NCBI GenBank assembly: GCA_030666075.1
Contig: DAOUYN010000063.1
Location: forward strand, 1 to 6,120
Direction: 5' to 3'
Origin: Actinomycetes bacterium
GTDB lineage: Bacteria > Actinomycetota > Aquicultoria > CAJVYJ01 > JAUVQD01
DNA length: 6,120 nt
The notes beneath the pieces were generated by a model. It saw nothing but the letters and a program-made list of their open reading frames with translations. It was not told the origin of the DNA and searched no databases. Of this stretch, positions 1 to 5,394 are shown in pieces (positions within the stretch are counted from its first letter, which is position 1; every line of letters begins with the position of its first letter). The position numbers and the translations under genes were made by a program.

Positions 1-1
1 T

Positions 2-1375
2 CTGATGGTCTTTAGGCCGATGGCCTCAGCAATAGCCGTTCGTGAAGAGGCCGAAGAGTCGCTGAAGGAAGCGTATGCAGCGGTCGAAGGAGAGGTCGAA
101 GAACGCACCACAGAGTTGGCGGGGGCAAATAAACAGCTCAAATCCGAAGCCGAGGCGCGGGAACAGGCACAGAAGTTGAGTGAGGCGCTTAATAGGATAG
201 ACGCTCGCGTAAGTTCGACTTTTGACTTCAATGAAGTGCTCGGTCCGGTGATGGCGGAGTCGACTGAGAGCTTGGGGTGCGATGCTTCGTCCGTGCTCTT
301 TCGCGAGAACGGCCATTGGGTCGTTTCGCTGACTCTTGGACTGCCGGAGACCCAACCGGGCGCACCTGTGACCCCGAGGGAGGCCAAGTGTGCGGAAAAA
401 GCGATAGAATCCAAGGAGGTCTTTGTCAGCGATGACGCCTTCAATGATGAGCGGATCGATCGCGACTTTGTCCGTCGGCGCGGCTTCCGATCTTTTATCG
501 CATCTCCGCTGATCACCAGAGGAAACGTCATGGGCGTGATCGACTTTTATCGGACCGCGACAGCGGAGCCCTTCTCGGCCGCGCAGATAGATTTTACCAA
601 TAAATTGTCGACCTCTATATCTATGGCGAGGGAGCGTGAGGGCCTCTACGCGGCCCAACAAAACATCGCGGATACTCTTCAAGAGGCGCTCCTCAGCGAA
701 CCGGGCAATATCCCGGGAGTCGAATCGGCGCAAATGTATCGGTCGACTACGATGGACCCGGCCAGGGCCGGCGGCGATTTCTACGATATTTTCGAGCTTG
801 ATCATGATCGGGTCGGTATCGTGATCGGTGATGTCTCCGGCAAGGGGCTGGAGGCGGCCACGCTGACGGCCGTGGTGAAGAACACGATCCGGGCTTATGC
901 CTACAAAAACAGCTCGGCGGCGGAAGTGGTCGGCATGACCAACGAGGTCCTGGCCAGAGTCTCGGGGCCGGCATCTTTTGTGACCATGTTCTTTGGTATC
1001 TTACAAACCGAATCCGGCTTATTGACGTACTGCTCCGCCGGCCACCCTCCAGCTATCCTCAAGAAAAGCCAAGGGAGCACGATATCTTTGCAGACTCGCT
1101 CGCCGGTTATCGGAGTCGATAGCGGGTTTACTTTCGTCGAAGATGAAGAGCGGATCGAGGCCGGAGATATTCTCGTGCTTTATACCGACGGAGTGACCGA
1201 GGCCCGGTGCGGGTCGGAGTTCTTTGGTCAAGACGCGCTTTTTGGGTGCGTCGATCGGCTCGATGGAAACACAAAGAGGGTCCCGGAGGGGATCATAGAG
1301 GAGCTAGTCGATCGGCGCGGCTGCACCGTTTTTGACGATATCGCGATCCTGGCTGTGTCGCTCACCGAGAGCTAA
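2..1375 (+). CDS. GAF domain plus SpoIIE/PP2C-type serine/threonine phosphatase, 5' end outside window
   Basis: This is a signalling phosphatase of the RsbU/SpoIIE type, which in known systems dephosphorylates an anti-anti-sigma (STAS) protein in partner-switching pathways. Counting from the ATG at position 5, residues about 12-60 form a charged coiled coil of the kind that links sensor domains (VEERTTELAGANKQLK). Residues about 65-212 fit a GAF domain, and about 240-453 form the phosphatase. The metal-binding motifs are intact: GGDFYD (D258, D261), IGDVSGKG (D276), SAGHPP (344-349), YTDGVTEA (D395) and FDDIAIL (D444, D445). The frame is open to the left edge and the ATG at 5 has no visible ribosome site. 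The visible protein also starts inside a linker helix, so an upstream sensor or membrane domain is probably missing. No STAS or RsbW-like partner lies in the window. The domain assignment is firm; the substrate is unknown. Confidence 0.93.
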   Translation: MMVFRPMASAIAVREEAEESLKEAYAAVEGEVEERTTELAGANKQLKSEAEAREQAQKLSEALNRIDARVSSTFDFNEVLGPVMAESTESLGCDASSVLFRENGHWVVSLTLGLPETQPGAPVTPREAKCAEKAIESKEVFVSDDAFNDERIDRDFVRRRGFRSFIASPLITRGNVMGVIDFYRTATAEPFSAAQIDFTNKLSTSISMAREREGLYAAQQNIADTLQEALLSEPGNIPGVESAQMYRSTTMDPARAGGDFYDIFELDHDRVGIVIGDVSGKGLEAATLTAVVKNTIRAYAYKNSSAAEVVGMTNEVLARVSGPASFVTMFFGILQTESGLLTYCSAGHPPAILKKSQGSTISLQTRSPVIGVDSGFTFVEDEERIEAGDILVLYTDGVTEARCGSEFFGQDALFGCVDRLDGNTKRVPEGIIEELVDRRGCTVFDDIAILAVSLTES

Positions 1376-1723
1376 TTACTTGAGCGTCTCCAGGTACTCG
1401 ATGATATCGGCCCGTTGTTCATCGGTGAGCTTGGGGTTAGGCATTTTGGCGGTTTTCTTGACGCTCTTGGGATCGCTCAGCCATTTGTCGAAGAATTCCG
1501 CGTCCCGCTTCGCGCCGATCTTCGAGAGGTTCGGTCCCTTGTTTCCACCGACACCGTCTATCTTATGGCAGCGCCGGCACTTTGACTGAAAGACCTGTTC
1601 GCCGGCGGATAGTTCCTTGATCGGTTCTTCAGTCTCGGGCACAGGCTCCGACGCGCCGCAGCCGGTTAAAACCAGGGCCAGCACCACGGCGAGCAAGAAC
1701 CTTGTCGATATGCGGGTGATCAT
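1376..1723 (-). CDS. Monoheme class I-type cytochrome c lipoprotein
   Basis: This is a small membrane-anchored electron carrier on the outer face of the cytoplasmic membrane. An N-terminal hydrophobic stretch leads into a lipobox (LVLTGC). The lipidated cysteine is residue 22 counted from the ATG at 1723. A Glu/Pro-rich spacer follows, then one heme site CRRCH and a downstream KMPNP, whose Met is the likely sixth iron ligand. The C-terminal helix (TDEQRADIIEYLETLK) is typical of small class I cytochromes c. At 115 residues it is about normal length for an anchored cytochrome c. The frame can extend one codon to a TTG at 1726; the ATG is preferred, but neither has a clear Shine-Dalgarno site. 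It is the last gene of the run with the sigma factor and its membrane partner. It sits 44 bp after the latter's stop with a small hairpin between, so co-transcription is plausible but unproven. Its redox partner is unknown. Confidence 0.92.
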   Translation of the reverse strand: MITRISTRFLLAVVLALVLTGCGASEPVPETEEPIKELSAGEQVFQSKCRRCHKIDGVGGNKGPNLSKIGAKRDAEFFDKWLSDPKSVKKTAKMPNPKLTDEQRADIIEYLETLK

Positions 1724-1749
1724 CAAAGTGATGATAGCGATGAGCGAGC

Positions 1750-1766
1750 GGGCGCGTCAAGCGCCC
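1750..1766 (-). terminator. Small GC hairpin after the candidate anti-sigma gene
   Basis: GGGCGC at 1750-1755 and GCGCCC at 1761-1766 form a perfect 6-bp stem with a 5-base loop. It begins one base after the stop codon of the upstream minus-strand gene. No T-run follows in the direction of transcription, so it is not a standard intrinsic terminator. It may instead be an mRNA-end stabiliser or an attenuator that lowers cytochrome c expression relative to the sigma/anti-sigma pair. Confidence 0.35.
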
Positions 1767-1767
1767 C

Positions 1768-2376
1768 CTATCGAGCGCGACCGGTCCCGGGCTTTTCTTT
1801 GAGCTGGCCCGGGGCCTCTTTCGCTCTGCCTTGACCTGGATTGTCCCGCTCCTCTTTTAGCCCGTTCCTCGATCTGTCGTTCTGAGCGGAGCGCTCCAAT
1901 AACTCATCGACTTTGTTCTTGAGTCCCCGGTCCCCGTCCCGGCGGGCCTCTTCCAATAGTTCGATAGCCCTGGATTTTTTGGCCGCCACGGTGTTCTTCT
2001 CCAAGAGATAACCGGCCTCGCGCAGACGTTTGCGGGCAAAGACAGTCTCTAAATGAGCTCGAGTCTCACCCGAAGTAACTGAGAGGGCGGCAGATTCCGC
2101 CGTGCGTTTGATAGGATACAGGGCGCTGTCCGGCATGGCGTCATTGGCGGCATAGACGGCCCCGCCCGATGACAGCACTATCGCGGCCGCCAGAGCGGCG
2201 ACCCTACGGATACCGATGAAGCGCCGCTTTGGCTCGCGGTGCGCGCCCTTGGCTAGATAGGCTGTCTTCAGTTTCGATCGTTCTTCGGCGTCGGGCTCGA
2301 TCGTCTGCAGCCGCTTAAGGATCGCAGCCGTTTCCGCCAGCTCGCTATCGAGCTCTTCGTGGTTATGCATCAACAT
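1768..2376 (-). CDS. Single-pass membrane protein with DUF5667-like domain, candidate anti-sigma factor
   Basis: The protein has 202 residues. Residues 1-50 are a charged, predicted cytoplasmic helical segment, and 53-77 contain one hydrophobic span (AALAAAIVLSSGGAVYAA). Residues 75-165 form an outer helical domain that starts AMPDSALYPIKRTAE, as in DUF5667 proteins. The tail from about 170 is Gly/Pro/Arg/Lys/Glu-rich and looks disordered. The start lies inside the end of the ECF sigma gene (14-bp overlap), which suggests translational coupling and is the usual place for an anti-sigma gene. AGGAAGAG lies 11 bases ahead of the ATG at 2376, and another in-frame ATG is at 2370. No zinc-binding HxxxCxxC anti-sigma motif is present, so if it binds the sigma factor it does so through a different N-terminal segment. 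The membrane topology and DUF5667 resemblance are read from sequence; the anti-sigma role is inferred from position and architecture. Confidence 0.82.
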   Translation of the reverse strand: MLMHNHEELDSELAETAAILKRLQTIEPDAEERSKLKTAYLAKGAHREPKRRFIGIRRVAALAAAIVLSSGGAVYAANDAMPDSALYPIKRTAESAALSVTSGETRAHLETVFARKRLREAGYLLEKNTVAAKKSRAIELLEEARRDGDRGLKNKVDELLERSAQNDRSRNGLKEERDNPGQGRAKEAPGQLKEKPGTGRAR

Positions 2377-2929
2377 TCGCCCGCATTCTCTTCCTGACCG
2401 CGGCCAGCCCCCGGTGCTGCCGGGCTCGGATATTCACTTCAGTCAGCCCCAGGACCTCGGCCGTTTCCCGTTCCGATAGACCGGCCACCAGTCGCAACAG
2501 GATGACTTGCCGTTGGCCGTCATCGATATTCATCAGCGCCGCCAGTGCTTCTTGTAGAGTTTCATCAGCTAAGACTGCTTCTTGCGGACCGTGATCCGCT
2601 GTACGGCTCTGGGAGCCGGCCGCGGTTTCGAGCAGCTCGGGGTCGGCGATCTCGCGGGGTCGGCGAAAATAATCGACCACTATGTTGTGGGCGATCCGGA
2701 AAAGCCAGGGCGTGAAGCCCGCTCCTCGCCATCGGAATCCTCCTATTTGCTCGACCAACTTCAAGAACGCCTGACCGCTAAGGTCTTGCGCGACCTCGCG
2801 ACTGTCCACTCTCACCAATATGTATCGATAGATGCGATTGAAGTACTGTTCGTATAAAGCGCTCAGGGCCTCGTGGTCCCCGGCCCCCGCCCTCTCTACG
2901 AGCCGGCGCAACTGCATATCTTTTTCCAT
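2363..2929 (-). CDS. ECF-type RNA polymerase sigma factor
   Basis: This 188-residue protein has only the two domains of an extracytoplasmic-function sigma factor. Region 2 spans about 24-91, with YEQYFNRIYRYILVRV, DLSGQAFLKLVEQI and the DNA-melting/-10 segment PWLFRIAHNIVVDYFRR. An acidic linker of about 30 residues follows. Region 4 spans about 125-182, with the helix-turn-helix LSERETAEVLGLTEVNIRARQH that would contact the -35 element. There is no region 1.1 or 3. The length is typical of the family. The ATG at 2929 gives a normal N-terminus, but the good GAGGAG at 2946-2951 lies 16 bases away. Initiation may therefore be weak, or may use the second ATG at 2917. It is the first gene of a minus-strand run, overlaps the candidate anti-sigma gene by 14 bp, and is divergent from a secreted DUF5667-like gene. 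The ECF subgroup cannot be assigned by eye. Confidence 0.93.
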   Translation of the reverse strand: MEKDMQLRRLVERAGAGDHEALSALYEQYFNRIYRYILVRVDSREVAQDLSGQAFLKLVEQIGGFRWRGAGFTPWLFRIAHNIVVDYFRRPREIADPELLETAAGSQSRTADHGPQEAVLADETLQEALAALMNIDDGQRQVILLRLVAGLSERETAEVLGLTEVNIRARQHRGLAAVRKRMRANVDA

Positions 2930-2962
2930 CTCTATTGGAATAACGCTCCTCGCGAAAAAAAG

Positions 2963-2971
2963 TGACAGTCA
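2963..2971. promoter_or_regulatory. Small palindrome between A- and T-tracts, possible operator or DNA bend
   Basis: TGACAGTCA is a perfect 4-bp inverted repeat around one base. It is framed by a run of seven A (2955-2961) and a run of seven T (2979-2985), with TGA and TCA next to the runs so that the whole block is nearly self-complementary. It sits in the divergent region, about 35 bp ahead of the sigma-factor ATG. It could be a regulator site, a bent segment or chance. No known operator is recognised. Confidence 0.25.
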
Positions 2972-2983
2972 TTTCTCATTTTT

Positions 2984-3010
2984 TTGCAACATTCTTTCTT
3001 AGCATCCGTT
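2984..3010 (+). promoter_or_regulatory. Candidate ECF-type promoter for the secreted DUF5667-like gene
   Basis: TTGCAAC (2984-2990) is followed by exactly 16 bases and then CGTT (3007-3010). Several ECF sigma factors, such as Bacillus SigW, SigX and SigM, recognise an AAC-containing -35 and a CGT-type -10 separated by about 16 bases, so the layout fits. The predicted start would fall about 50-60 bases ahead of the GTG at 3072. A perfect TATAAT lies just downstream at 3014-3019 but lacks a good -35 at 16-18 bases, which makes a housekeeping promoter less convincing. The match is by eye; recognition by the adjacent sigma factor is inference. Confidence 0.42.
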
Positions 3011-3013
3011 AAG

Positions 3014-3019
3014 TATAAT
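3014..3019 (+). promoter_or_regulatory. Consensus -10 hexamer TATAAT without a good -35
   Basis: TATAAT matches the housekeeping -10 exactly. The hexamer 17 bases upstream (ATTCTT) is a poor -35, the TTGCAA at 2984 is 24 bases away, and there is no TG extension. In DNA of about 30% G+C such a hexamer can arise by chance. If active, it would give basal transcription of the gene at 3072. Confidence 0.25.
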
Positions 3020-3058
3020 AAGAAGTTAGAAAATTAGTATTAAAGTTTGGCGATTAAT

Positions 3059-3067
3059 AAGGGTGGT
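3059..3067 (+). promoter_or_regulatory. Ribosome-binding site that decides the GTG start at 3072
   Basis: AAGGGTGGT resembles the ideal AAGGAGGT and ends four bases before the GTG at 3072. An alternative GTG at 3063 lies inside this site and would leave no usable spacer, so 3072 is the preferred start. It gives a signal peptide beginning MKRVVWL. Confidence 0.6.
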
Positions 3068-3071
3068 AGCT

Positions 3072-3887
3072 GTGAAAAGAGTGGTTTGGTTAATCGTATT
3101 TATGTTATTGGTGGCGCCGAATACGGCTTGGGCCTCCCCCGGCGGAGTTGAGGCCGGGCTTGCGCCAGATAGCCATTTTTATTGGCTCGACCGGTTGGCC
3201 GAGCGGGTCTCTCTGGGACTCACATTCAACTCTCAGAATAAAGCGAAAGCAGTCTCGAGGATCGGCTTGGAGCGTCTGGCTGAGGCTGAAAAGGTCGATA
3301 CTACGGAGACGATCGATGGGCTGATAGCTGAATTCGTCAGCGGACAAGAAAAAGCCAAGGAGTTGGCCGGGGACGATCTGGATACGATTATCGCTCTCAA
3401 TACCGACCAGCTCGACGCGCTGGACGCCTTGAGCGGATTATTGGGAGCCGGGGACGTGAGCGGCGGTTCGGCTGCCCGGGCGATAGCTACGACCTCTCGC
3501 CTCCTCGTAAAACAGGCGAGTAAAGTCGAGCGGGCGGCAGACCATCCTCAGGCGGCCCGCAAAGCGGCGCAGGCTATTGAGAAGACGACAGCCCGTCTTA
3601 ATAAGGTAGTTGTCAAGCTAAATCGCCGATCCGTTGACAGCTCGACTTCACCAGACGCTTCGTCCACTGTCGACGGGACGGCCACACCCGGTCGCTCGAC
3701 GGCGGAATTAATAGAACATGTCAATGCGGCGACCGCCAAACATCTGGCTATTCTCGAGGGCGTGTTGGAAAAGGCGCCGGAATCGGCGAAGCCGGCCCTC
3801 GAGCGGGCGCTGGAGAAGTCGGTTAACGGGCATAAAAAAGCTGTAGAAGCTGTTGGCCGCCGGCAGGGTCAAGGGAAAAAGAAGTAG
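3072..3887 (+). CDS. Secreted helical protein with DUF5667-like domain
   Basis: The protein has 271 residues from the GTG at 3072. A clear signal peptide (MKRVVWLIVFMLLVAPNTAWA) has a predicted cut after AWA, and there is no other membrane span or lipobox. The mature protein begins with a DUF5667-like segment (LAPDSHFYWLDRLAERVSL, then ERLAEAEKV). Long Ala/Glu/Lys-rich helices follow, then a Ser/Thr/Pro-rich linker (around residues 188-209) and a further helical segment with repeated Leu-Glu-Ala-Lys patterns. It ends in a basic tail (GRRQGQGKKK). The PDS-x2-Y-x3-R-x-AE pattern is shared with the membrane protein at 1768-2376, so the two look like paralogues on either side of the sigma gene. 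Its function is not known. A surface or extracellular role under control of the neighbouring sigma factor is an inference from signal peptide, position and promoter layout. Confidence 0.85.
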   Translation: MKRVVWLIVFMLLVAPNTAWASPGGVEAGLAPDSHFYWLDRLAERVSLGLTFNSQNKAKAVSRIGLERLAEAEKVDTTETIDGLIAEFVSGQEKAKELAGDDLDTIIALNTDQLDALDALSGLLGAGDVSGGSAARAIATTSRLLVKQASKVERAADHPQAARKAAQAIEKTTARLNKVVVKLNRRSVDSSTSPDASSTVDGTATPGRSTAELIEHVNAATAKHLAILEGVLEKAPESAKPALERALEKSVNGHKKAVEAVGRRQGQGKKK

Positions 3888-3899
3888 GTTAGTTATATA

Positions 3900-3931
3900 C
3901 TTGGGACAATGTGGCGCCGGCCTGTCCCAAG
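3900..3931 (+). terminator. Strong 9-bp hairpin between the DUF5667-like gene and ferritin
   Basis: CTTGGGACA (3900-3908) pairs perfectly with TGTCCCAAG (3923-3931). The 14-base GC-rich loop can itself form a GGC/GCC mini-stem (3913-3915 with 3920-3922). It starts 13 bases after the stop at 3887. No run of T follows, so it is at best an imperfect terminator. It also lies 25 bases ahead of the ferritin ATG, so it could be a 5'-leader structure or a protein-binding palindrome controlling ferritin. Confidence 0.5.
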
Positions 3932-3956
3932 CGTCTTAATCGGATGAGGGGAAAAG

Positions 3957-4487
3957 ATGTTTGACGATAAACTGCTCGCCGCCTTGAACGACCAGATGAC
4001 CTTCGAGTTCTACTCTGGATATATATACAAAGCGATGGCCGCCTACTGTCGCCCGCTCGATCTTGACGGCTTTGCAAACTGGCTTGAGATTCAGGCCTTG
4101 GAAGAGATGACCCATGGGGAGCGCTTCTACCTGTATATCAACGATTCCGGCGGCCGGGTGCACCTCGGCGCTATCGCTGAACCAAAAGCTGACTACTCTT
4201 CACCACTAGAGGCTTTTGAGACCGCCCTTCACCATGAGCAGATCGTGACCGGACGTATCAATAAGCTGGTCGATACGGCCTTAGCCCAGAGCGACCACGC
4301 CAGCCGTATCTTTCTCGATTGGTTCGTTACTGAACAGATAGAGGAAGAGGCCAACGTCGGTAGCGTCGTCGCCAAGCTTCACCTTATCGGGGACGATATG
4401 CCGGCGCTGTTCCTGCTCGATCAAGACCTGGCGGCCCGGGCCTTCAATCCGCCACCTCCCGGCACGCTCGGCGTCACCGGCGGGTAA
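3957..4487 (+). CDS. ftnA: Non-heme bacterial ferritin (FtnA-type)
   Basis: This is an iron-storage protein that oxidises Fe(II) at a di-iron site and stores it as a mineral core inside a 24-subunit cytoplasmic shell. The 176 residues match the usual length. The ferroxidase residues fall at the same numbers as in E. coli FtnA: E17, Y24, E50, H53, E94 and Q127, with the third-site residues E49, E126, E129 and E130. No heme-ligating Met at the bacterioferritin position is evident, and the sequence reads as FtnA rather than Bfr or Dps. The start is firm: AGGGG at 3947-3951, a five-base spacer, then ATG. The last 13 or so residues are a Pro/Gly-rich tail (NPPPPGTLGVTGG) beyond the core helices. 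No clear Fur-type box is seen upstream, but a 9-bp hairpin precedes the gene. A receiver-domain gene follows after 7 bp and is probably co-transcribed. Confidence 0.96.
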   Translation: MFDDKLLAALNDQMTFEFYSGYIYKAMAAYCRPLDLDGFANWLEIQALEEMTHGERFYLYINDSGGRVHLGAIAEPKADYSSPLEAFETALHHEQIVTGRINKLVDTALAQSDHASRIFLDWFVTEQIEEEANVGSVVAKLHLIGDDMPALFLLDQDLAARAFNPPPPGTLGVTGG

Positions 4488-4494
4488 GCGGGCT

Positions 4495-4845
4495 TTGCCC
4501 CGGATCTTACTCGCCGATGACCATCAGTTCGTCCGCGACGGTCTGATCAGGATCTTGCGTTCAGTCGGCTATGACGACGTTATCGCCGCCGAGGATGGCC
4601 GTCGGGCTGTCGAACTTTTTACCGAAGAGAGGCCTGATGTAGTCTTTCTCGATATCCAGATGCCGGAATTAGACGGTCTAGGCGCGTGCCGTGAGATCCG
4701 GGCAGTCGATCCGGATGTGAGGATAATCATCATGACCATGCACGAGGCTGACGATGTTAAGCAGGTCGCTCTGGAATCGGGGGCAAACGACTACTTGCTC
4801 AAGAGCGACGCGCCGGCCAGGATCAAAGATATGGTCGGCGGTTGA
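4495..4845 (+). CDS. Stand-alone response-regulator receiver (CheY-like), TTG start
   Basis: This is a single-domain phospho-acceptor protein with no DNA-binding or enzymatic output. The 116 residues carry the full receiver set: acidic pair D8/D9, phosphorylation site D53 in FLDIQMPELDG, T81 in IIMTMHEAD, and K103 in YLLKS. The sequence style (RILLADDHQFVRDGL, GANDYLLKSDAP) is that of NarL-type receivers, yet the protein ends just after the start of the last helix (ARIKDMVGG), somewhat earlier than CheY. The start is TTG, the only start-type codon in place, with a weak GCGGG ahead of it. It begins 7 bp after the ferritin stop. The cognate kinase and downstream partner are not in the window. 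It could shuttle phosphate, act by protein contact, or be a remnant of a longer regulator; the intact active site favours function. Confidence 0.9.
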   Translation: MPRILLADDHQFVRDGLIRILRSVGYDDVIAAEDGRRAVELFTEERPDVVFLDIQMPELDGLGACREIRAVDPDVRIIIMTMHEADDVKQVALESGANDYLLKSDAPARIKDMVGG

Positions 4846-4850
4846 TCTTT

Positions 4851-5381
4851 CTACGGGCCGGCGGTGTAATCCAGACCGACGACTCCGCTTTCGTACCGCG
4901 TCATCCCGGCCGGGTTCAGCCGCGCCGTTTCTTTTAGTCCGGAAAAGAGGGGAACGCCGTCGCCCAGAAGGACAGGCATCACAAAGAGCCGGACCTTATC
5001 GAGCAGTCCTTGAGCCAGTGTGTCTCCGGCCAGGGCACCGCCCCCGACCAGCCAGATGTCCGCTGCTGATCCTCGCTTGATCTCATCGATCAGCGTCGAG
5101 ATCGGACCCTCGGAGAACTTAAGCTCGGCCCCTTCTGCTGTCGGCAGCTCGCGTTTGGTCGCGACATAGGTAGATTTTCCCGGGTACGGCCACTCTCCGA
5201 ATTCCAGTATCTTTTCGTAGGTCAGCGAACCCATGACCAGAGTATCGACAGAATCTAAGAATTCCTGGTAGCCATAGTCCTCGTCGGACCCCGAGTACTC
5301 ATCGAGCCACGAAACGTCGCCGTCGGGTCCGGCAATGAAACCGTCGAGCGAAGCGGCGACATAGTAGACTATCTGGCCCAC
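4851..5381 (-). CDS. RibD_C / dihydrofolate reductase-like family protein
   Basis: The 176 residues have the fold signature of the RibD C-terminal/DHFR-like family (as in YwjB and YyaP), whose members bind NADPH and reduce pterin- or pyrimidine-like substrates. The substrate of most stand-alone members is unknown. From the GTG at 5381 the motifs are SLDGFIAG (11-18), MGSLTYE (50-56), WLVGGGAL (110-117, the dinucleotide-binding glycine turn) and MPVLLGDGVPLF (135-146). There is no deaminase domain, so it is not a full RibD. The frame could extend to an ATG at 5417, but AGGAG at 5390-5394 with an eight-base spacer selects the GTG and removes an overlap with the cytochrome. It lies 11 bp behind the diheme cytochrome gene and is convergent with the receiver gene (5-bp gap). 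A role in riboflavin or folate synthesis cannot be claimed. Confidence 0.9.
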   Translation of the reverse strand: MGQIVYYVAASLDGFIAGPDGDVSWLDEYSGSDEDYGYQEFLDSVDTLVMGSLTYEKILEFGEWPYPGKSTYVATKRELPTAEGAELKFSEGPISTLIDEIKRGSAADIWLVGGGALAGDTLAQGLLDKVRLFVMPVLLGDGVPLFSGLKETARLNPAGMTRYESGVVGLDYTAGP

Positions 5382-5389
5382 ACGATCAT

Positions 5390-5394
5390 CTCCT
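5390..5394 (-). promoter_or_regulatory. Ribosome-binding site overlapping the cytochrome stop codon
   Basis: AGGAG on the minus strand shares bases with the TAG stop of the diheme cytochrome (5393-5395), giving TAGGAG. It lies eight bases ahead of the GTG at 5381. This fixes the reductase start and suggests translational coupling of the two genes. Confidence 0.7.

Noticed and set aside
26..805. Long open frame on the minus strand opposite the phosphatase gene
   Set aside because: Its product is Arg-rich with no recognisable domain. It lies wholly antisense to a gene with clear GAF and PP2C motifs and has no credible start site.
2582..2857. Plus-strand frame opposite the sigma factor
   Set aside because: There is no recognisable domain, and it is antisense to well-conserved sigma regions 2 and 4.
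2984..3019. Housekeeping promoter formed by TTGCAA and TATAAT
   Set aside because: The spacer is 24 bases, far from the usual 16-18, so the two hexamers do not make one promoter.
3063..3071. Earlier GTG start for the secreted DUF5667-like gene
   Set aside because: This codon lies within the AAGGGTGGT ribosome site, leaving no spacer. The GTG at 3072 gives better spacing and a cleaner signal peptide.
4754..5080. Plus-strand frame running from the receiver gene into the reductase gene, as if the receiver were frameshifted
   Set aside because: The translation has no receiver or DNA-binding motifs and is Arg/Pro-rich. The receiver frame already has every active-site residue and its own stop.
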